A stretch of DNA of 8,303 nucleotides from CAYMJO01 sp964391305 (GTDB taxonomy: Bacteria; Patescibacteriota; CALEFQ01), in contig CAYMJO010000041.1 in assembly GCA_964391305.1 (NCBI GenBank), forward strand, positions 1 through 8,303. The letters are read 5' to 3'. The first letter of the stretch is position 1, and every line of letters starts with the position of its first letter. The notes under the pieces are model-generated. The model searched no databases, was not told the origin of the DNA, and saw only the letters and a program-made list of their open reading frames with translations. The position numbers and the translations under genes are program-made. Of this stretch, positions 5,186 to 8,303 are shown one piece after another.

Positions 5186-7801
5186 ATGACAAAGAAAAGT
5201 ATTTTTATTGGCACGAAAAAAGTGCTGGGGATTTATTTTGCCGTGTTTCTTTCATTGGCTATTGCTTTTGCTTGCGCGGTGTACTTTGGCAAAATCGAAG
5301 AGGGAAACAAAGTGGAAGCGTCCTCCGAGGAAAAAGTTGACGCTTTGTTTATTTTTTCGACGGATTCTACTGAAGCTATGAATGTCGCAATCGAAAAAAT
5401 TGAGGAACTTAACGGTAAAGTGGTTCATAAATTTCCAACGCATGTTGCCTTTGGAGAGTTTGCAAAGGCTGACAAAGACAAAGTTTTGGAGATAAACGGT
5501 GTTGATAAGATCTATTTTGACGAAGTCAACGTGAAGGATTTTGAGCCTTATGGAAAAGACGCCTATGTTGGCACGATGGTCTGGAATAATCTTTTTAAGT
5601 CCGATGGAAATTCTTCGATAAATGAAGTCGATGCGGCTGATTTTGGAAAAGATGCCTTAGAGGTTCCTTTGGGAATGGAAGAGTATCGTGATAAGCTTGA
5701 CTCTGCGCCTGTGGCTACGGGAGCTCCCGATGGCGCTGGTTTTTATGACACGTCCGAATATATGGCGGGCGATGTTTCTGTCGCGATCATATTGCCCGAG
5801 AGCAATGGCGCAATTGATACAAGTAGCGAGAACTGGACCACGGCGCGGGAGGCGCAAGTTGTTGCCGAAGTGCAAGCTGGGCTTAACTGGTGGGCGAATA
5901 GGGAGAGTGCCGCGAATCTGTCTTTCACTTATCATTCTTATCTGCCAAGCGATAATTCGAAAGTACAGACAAGTTATGAGCCCATCAATAGAAGTGCGGA
6001 CCCAAGTGGAACCACTGGAGAAGCTTTATGGGTTCAAGAGATTATGGGAAATTTTGGATATACCAATTCTTCTTGGTTCGACAGAGTGAGACAGTTTAAT
6101 GGTGATATTAGAAATGCCGATGGCACGGACTGGGGAATAACATTTTTTGTGGTTGATAGCGCCAACGATGCCGATGGCTATTTCGCCGATAGCTATTTTG
6201 CCTATGCGTGGATTGGCGGTCCTTATTCTGTGATGACCTATGACAATGATAATTACGGTATCGCCAACATGGACGCGGTTGCCGCTCATGAAAGTGGACA
6301 TCTTTTTTATGCAAATGATCAATACGCGTCATCCGGATGTCTTTGTACGTGGCATCGAGGTTATTTGGATTATCAGAACCAAAATTGCGATAACAGTTGT
6401 CTCATAAATGAGTCGAGTATTATGCGTGGGCAGGTTGCGCCGTACACGGGCGGCAATCTTGATTCGTATGCAAAGGGGCAGATTGGCATGGTTGACAGCG
6501 ATGGTGATGGCGTAATAAATATTTTGGACGTGAAACCGAGTGTTAGTGTCAATAAACCAAAGTCTCCGACGAAGGACAGGACACCCAAGATTGAAGGTTC
6601 AGCCCATGTGAATAAGACAAATAACCAGAATCCCTCTGGACAGAGCAATGATATTAGCATAGATAAAATCAATACGGTGGAATATAAGGTTGATAGTGGA
6701 AGCTGGCGTAATGCATCTGCATCGGACGGAGATTTTGATGAAGCATCGGAGAATTATAATTTTAAGCATTCACTTTCTTTAGGAAGACATACTATTAAAG
6801 TCCGTTCAAAAACGGATGAGGGGCTTTACAGTAATGAGAGTTCTGTCAGCATCCAAATTGGAACTCCGGAGATTGTCACGATTCCCGGTTACACGGGTAG
6901 CCCCCAAGCTCGAAGATTTACCGACAAAGGCGTTGCGAAAGGCGGCGATTTCTTTGCATTTCCAAAGTGGCTTAGGGAAGGCGGCCGTATAGCGACTGGA
7001 GATGTTGATAAGGATGGAGAATCTGAGATAATTGCGGGATCCGGCATGGGTGATCAAGCGCATGTGGTTGTTTATGAAAAAAATGGCGTAAAGCGTGGTA
7101 TAGATTTTAGACCTTTCCCGGGCGAGTATGGTGGAGTTGATGTCGCGGCGGGCGATTTCAACGGTGATGGCAAGGACGAAGTTGTTGCGGCTAATTTTAC
7201 GGGAAGCAACTCCAAAATTATCGTTTACAAATACAATACTGCCAGAGAGATTTATGCGACAGTGACGCCATTCGGATCTGCATCGGTTGGAGCGACGGTC
7301 GCCGCGGGTGATGTTGATAAGGATGGAAAAGCTGAACTGATAGTCGGGGCAAGCGTTGGCGGGGCTCCAAGGGTTATAGTTTACGACGTAAAGAAAAACA
7401 AAATGATCAAGAAACCAATTGAGTTTATGGCATTTGCGCCGAGTAGCAGATCTGGAGTAGATGTGTCCTCGGGTGATTTTGATAATGATGGCAAGGACGA
7501 AATAGTTGTTTCCCAGCTTTTTTATGCGGAGGCTAGAGTGAAAGTTTATCGATATAACTCTCAAAAAACTATTCTTGGAAATTTTTTGGCGTATCCCGCA
7601 GGAATCCAGTGCGGGGCAAACGTTGATGCTTTTGATATAGATTCCGATGATAAAGCGGAGGTTTTGACGGGTCCCAATATGCCCGGAGCCGCGCAGATAA
7701 GAGCTTTTGAAAAGAATGGTACGTCTCTTGCCAATGTGAACTTCTTTGCCTATGCAAGAAGCTTGAAAAGCGGGGCGAGTGTCGTTGGGGGTTGGTTCTA
7801 G
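5186..7801 (+). CDS. Exported zinc metalloprotease with Ig-like domain and FG-GAP propeller
   Basis: A predicted secreted or membrane-tethered metallopeptidase of 871 residues. Residues 1-35 hold a KK-rich start and a hydrophobic segment (signal peptide or anchor). Residues 48-113 look like an I9-type propeptide (ALFIFSTDSTEAM…GKVVHKFP…GVDKIYFDEV). The catalytic region carries HESGH with H368, E369 and H372; D378 lies where the third zinc ligand of HExxHxxGxxD zincins falls. A cysteine cluster follows (C385, C387, C401, C405), then an SIMRG Met-turn (M413). D437-D448 forms a DSDGDG calcium-type loop. Residues 453-555 are Ig-like, and 562-871 are six FG-GAP-type units. The order HExGH…DxY, Cys-rich GYL…NC, IMRG, then DxDGDG matches secreted zincin-type proteases; I do not assign a MEROPS family. 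The ATG is chosen because it precedes the signal segment. It has its own promoter signals and is probably monocistronic. Substrate unknown. Confidence 0.85.
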   Translation: MTKKSIFIGTKKVLGIYFAVFLSLAIAFACAVYFGKIEEGNKVEASSEEKVDALFIFSTDSTEAMNVAIEKIEELNGKVVHKFPTHVAFGEFAKADKDKVLEINGVDKIYFDEVNVKDFEPYGKDAYVGTMVWNNLFKSDGNSSINEVDAADFGKDALEVPLGMEEYRDKLDSAPVATGAPDGAGFYDTSEYMAGDVSVAIILPESNGAIDTSSENWTTAREAQVVAEVQAGLNWWANRESAANLSFTYHSYLPSDNSKVQTSYEPINRSADPSGTTGEALWVQEIMGNFGYTNSSWFDRVRQFNGDIRNADGTDWGITFFVVDSANDADGYFADSYFAYAWIGGPYSVMTYDNDNYGIANMDAVAAHESGHLFYANDQYASSGCLCTWHRGYLDYQNQNCDNSCLINESSIMRGQVAPYTGGNLDSYAKGQIGMVDSDGDGVINILDVKPSVSVNKPKSPTKDRTPKIEGSAHVNKTNNQNPSGQSNDISIDKINTVEYKVDSGSWRNASASDGDFDEASENYNFKHSLSLGRHTIKVRSKTDEGLYSNESSVSIQIGTPEIVTIPGYTGSPQARRFTDKGVAKGGDFFAFPKWLREGGRIATGDVDKDGESEIIAGSGMGDQAHVVVYEKNGVKRGIDFRPFPGEYGGVDVAAGDFNGDGKDEVVAANFTGSNSKIIVYKYNTAREIYATVTPFGSASVGATVAAGDVDKDGKAELIVGASVGGAPRVIVYDVKKNKMIKKPIEFMAFAPSSRSGVDVSSGDFDNDGKDEIVVSQLFYAEARVKVYRYNSQKTILGNFLAYPAGIQCGANVDAFDIDSDDKAEVLTGPNMPGAAQIRAFEKNGTSLANVNFFAYARSLKSGASVVGGWF
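6173..6202 (+). repeat. Tandem 15-base imperfect repeat in the protease catalytic domain
   Basis: GATGGCTATTTCGCC is followed directly by GATAGCTATTTTGCC (13 of 15 bases identical). It encodes DGYFA then DSYFA at residues 330-339 and is in frame, about 30 residues before the HESGH zinc site. It looks like a short slippage duplication retained in an aromatic-rich loop or strand near the active site. Confidence 0.7.
6869..7798 (+). repeat. Six FG-GAP-type propeller units, arranged as three two-blade pairs
   Basis: Units begin at the acidic residue of ExxxG-like strands: E562, E614, E665, E717, E772 and E825, spaced 51-55 residues. Five calcium-type loops join them (DVDKDG at 606, DFNGDG at 657, DVDKDG at 709, DFDNDG at 764, DIDSDD at 817). 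Loops alternate in type, and so do other features: units 3 and 5 share VYKYN/VYRYN, while units 2 and 4 share GVDVxxGDF. The DNA also shows it: GATGTTGATAAGGATGGA recurs at 7001-7018 and 7310-7327, and TGATGGCAAGGACGAA at 7165-7180 and 7486-7501. The last unit ends at its final strand (SVVGGWF), so six complete units are present. Confidence 0.75.
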
Positions 7802-7820
7802 TACGTTAAACAGATGGACA

Positions 7821-7856
7821 CGGATTCCGTCAAGGCGGGACGTATCCGATTTTTTT
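7821..7856 (+). terminator. Rho-independent terminator of the metalloprotease gene
   Basis: CGGAT (7821-7825) pairs with ATCCG (7844-7848), and CGTC (7828-7831) with GACG (7839-7842), across a small TC/T internal bulge. The loop is AAGGCGG and a run of seven T follows at 7850-7856. It lies 20 bases after the TAG stop, as expected for the protease transcript. Confidence 0.75.
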
Positions 7857-7891
7857 GGTAAGATTAAAATTTAAATTAAGCTTGTATATAC

Positions 7892-7928
7892 AAAGGCTCT
7901 GCTCGTTTTGGGCAGGGCTTTTGATTTT
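7892..7928 (+). terminator. Second hairpin terminator
   Basis: AAAGGCTCTGC (7892-7902) pairs over 11 positions with GCAGGGCTTTT (7912-7922), including two G-U pairs, with a nine-base loop. TTTTGATTTT follows or overlaps the 3' arm. The A-rich 5' side means it could also work on the minus strand, although no minus-strand gene is seen nearby. It is a back-up to the first terminator 36 bases upstream and insulates the next gene. Confidence 0.7.
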
Positions 7929-7929
7929 G

Positions 7930-7938
7930 TGATATTAT
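7930..7938 (+). promoter_or_regulatory. Extended -10 promoter element (TGATATTAT)
   Basis: TGA followed by TATTAT at 7933-7938 gives an extended -10 immediately after the second terminator. No TTGACA-like -35 is apparent; that region would fall within the terminator hairpin. Transcription would begin near 7945 and produce a leader of about 50 bases to the small ORF. The adjoining TATATATAG run also offers alternative -10 registers. Confidence 0.4.
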
Positions 7939-7980
7939 ATATAGATGCATTTTATTGTGGCACTTTGAGGACTTGATTAA

Positions 7981-7986
7981 GGGAGG
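7981..7986 (+). promoter_or_regulatory. Strong Shine-Dalgarno (GGGAGG) for a 22-codon ORF
   Basis: AAGGGAGG ends nine bases before the ATG at 7996. It is by far the best ribosome site in the window and decides that this small ORF is probably translated, since neither the protease start nor the radical SAM start at 8115 has a comparable site. Confidence 0.6.
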
Positions 7987-7995
7987 ATTTATAAG

Positions 7996-8064
7996 ATGAG
8001 TTTACGTCAAAAAGTTGTTTTTTTGCACTTGTGTTTTTGGGGTTTCTTTTGTTTTGATTTATGA
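7996..8064 (+). CDS. Small hydrophobic leader ORF (22 codons) before the radical SAM gene
   Basis: The peptide starts MSLRQKVVF and is rich in Phe, Leu, Cys and Trp up to its TGA stop. It has an ideal Shine-Dalgarno, and the stop at 8062-8064 overlaps the ATG at 8061 (ATGA), which is in frame with the radical SAM protein downstream. This layout suits translational coupling or a leader peptide. A seven-T run at 8018-8024 lies inside it; loss of one T would give a 38-codon membrane-like ORF ending TAA at 8113, one base before the ATG at 8115. It may therefore be a real small protein, a leader, a frameshift-broken gene or a sequencing error. I do not recognise a family. Confidence 0.4.
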   Translation: MSLRQKVVFLHLCFWGFFCFDL

Positions 8065-8114
8065 CGATGTTTTTTCCATTTTACAAAGGGAAATATATCT
8101 GTTATCCTTTTAAT

Positions 8115-8303
8115 ATGCTCAAAAGAAAAATCAAAAATATAGTTTTAATCGAGCCCAAGGAAACTGGTTGGAATGTTTATTCGCTTTTCAAGGTGCCAAG
8201 GCTCGGACTTCCTATAATTGGGACATTGATGAAAAACAGGGGATACAACGTCTCTGTTTTTGTTGAAAAAATTGCGAAGATAAAATGGGAAGAAGTTCTG
8301 ACC
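8115..8303 (+). CDS. Probable B12-binding domain radical SAM protein, N-terminus (3' partial)
   Basis: Sixty-three codons are present before the window ends. NIVLIEPK at residues 8-15 is a first Rossmann strand. VPRLGLPIIGTLMKNRGY followed by NVSVFVE (residues 27-51) matches the start of the B12-binding-like domain that precedes the radical SAM core in many proteins (PRLGLPxLA…xxxGYxVxVxxE). The CxxxCxxC cluster that would prove radical SAM chemistry lies outside the window, so the reaction and substrate cannot be stated. I chose the ATG at 8115 because it puts the first strand where the family normally starts. In-frame ATGs at 8061 and 8067 would add 18 or 16 residues (MFFPFYKGKYIC…) and cannot be excluded; the frame is closed by TGA at 8055. 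It sits behind two terminators in its own unit. Confidence 0.65.
   Translation, partial: MLKRKIKNIVLIEPKETGWNVYSLFKVPRLGLPIIGTLMKNRGYNVSVFVEKIAKIKWEEVLT

Noticed and set aside
5252..5290. Lipoprotein signal (IAFAC) in the protease
   Set aside because: The residues before Cys are A-F-A rather than L-(A/S)-(G/A), and the hydrophobic stretch continues past the Cys, so an anchor or ordinary signal peptide fits better.
6806..7564. 252-codon minus-strand ORF
   Set aside because: It is the antisense shadow of the repeated propeller coding region; the plus strand shows clear periodic motifs and the minus product is basic and shows no domain.
7792..7801. C-terminal truncation of the propeller
   Set aside because: At first the stop seemed to fall mid-blade, but taking EIVTIPGYTGSPQ (residue 562) as the first strand gives six complete units, with the last ending on its own final strand.
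1..8303. CRISPR array, tRNA/rRNA, insertion sequence or attachment site
   Set aside because: No regularly spaced repeats, cloverleaf-like segments, transposase motifs or terminal inverted repeats were seen.

Overview
The window looks like a chromosomal piece from a Patescibacteria (Candidate Phyla Radiation) bacterium, probably of the Parcubacteria group. I infer this from protein style rather than a marker gene. The signs are a very long mosaic surface protein ending in membrane-linked 'PWGVVYN…AVVRLFDAKTKR…VTDRLGRFRF' modules of a kind I associate with these genomes, a secreted protease with a calcium-loop FG-GAP propeller, and AT-rich promoters. TGA is the apparent stop of the first long gene and TAG of the second, with no in-frame TGA inside either, so the standard bacterial code fits and the TGA=Gly code of Gracilibacteria does not.

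Layout, all on the + strand. (1) 2-4969: a gene open at the left edge, with at least 1655 codons present. It encodes the end of a G8-like domain, a right-handed beta-helix, a second beta-rich region, two Ig/FnIII-like domains, two membrane spans around a basic loop, a DUF11-like and an SdrD-B-like domain, a Pro/Thr stalk, and then three or four more hydrophobic segments interleaved with two copies of a carboxypeptidase-regulatory-like domain. (2) 4970-5185: an AT-rich intergenic region with two TATAAT boxes (one an extended -10) and a 15-base palindrome. (3) 5186-7801: an exported zinc metalloprotease with a propeptide-like domain, HESGH active site, cysteine-rich segment, Met-turn, DSDGDG calcium loop, Ig-like domain and a six-unit FG-GAP propeller that reads as three tandem two-blade units. 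(4) 7802-7928: two consecutive hairpin terminators. (5) 7930-8303: a new transcription unit with an extended -10, a strong Shine-Dalgarno, a tiny hydrophobic ORF whose stop overlaps an upstream ATG, and the N-terminus of a probable B12-binding radical SAM protein cut by the right edge.

How they may work together: both complete-enough proteins are cell-surface or exported, so this is probably a surface/host-interaction locus. The separate promoter signals argue that the adhesin-like protein and the protease are transcribed independently. That the protease processes its neighbour or host surface proteins is only a hypothesis. The radical SAM gene sits behind terminators and appears functionally unrelated. 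No RNA genes, mobile elements, CRISPR arrays or attachment sites were seen.
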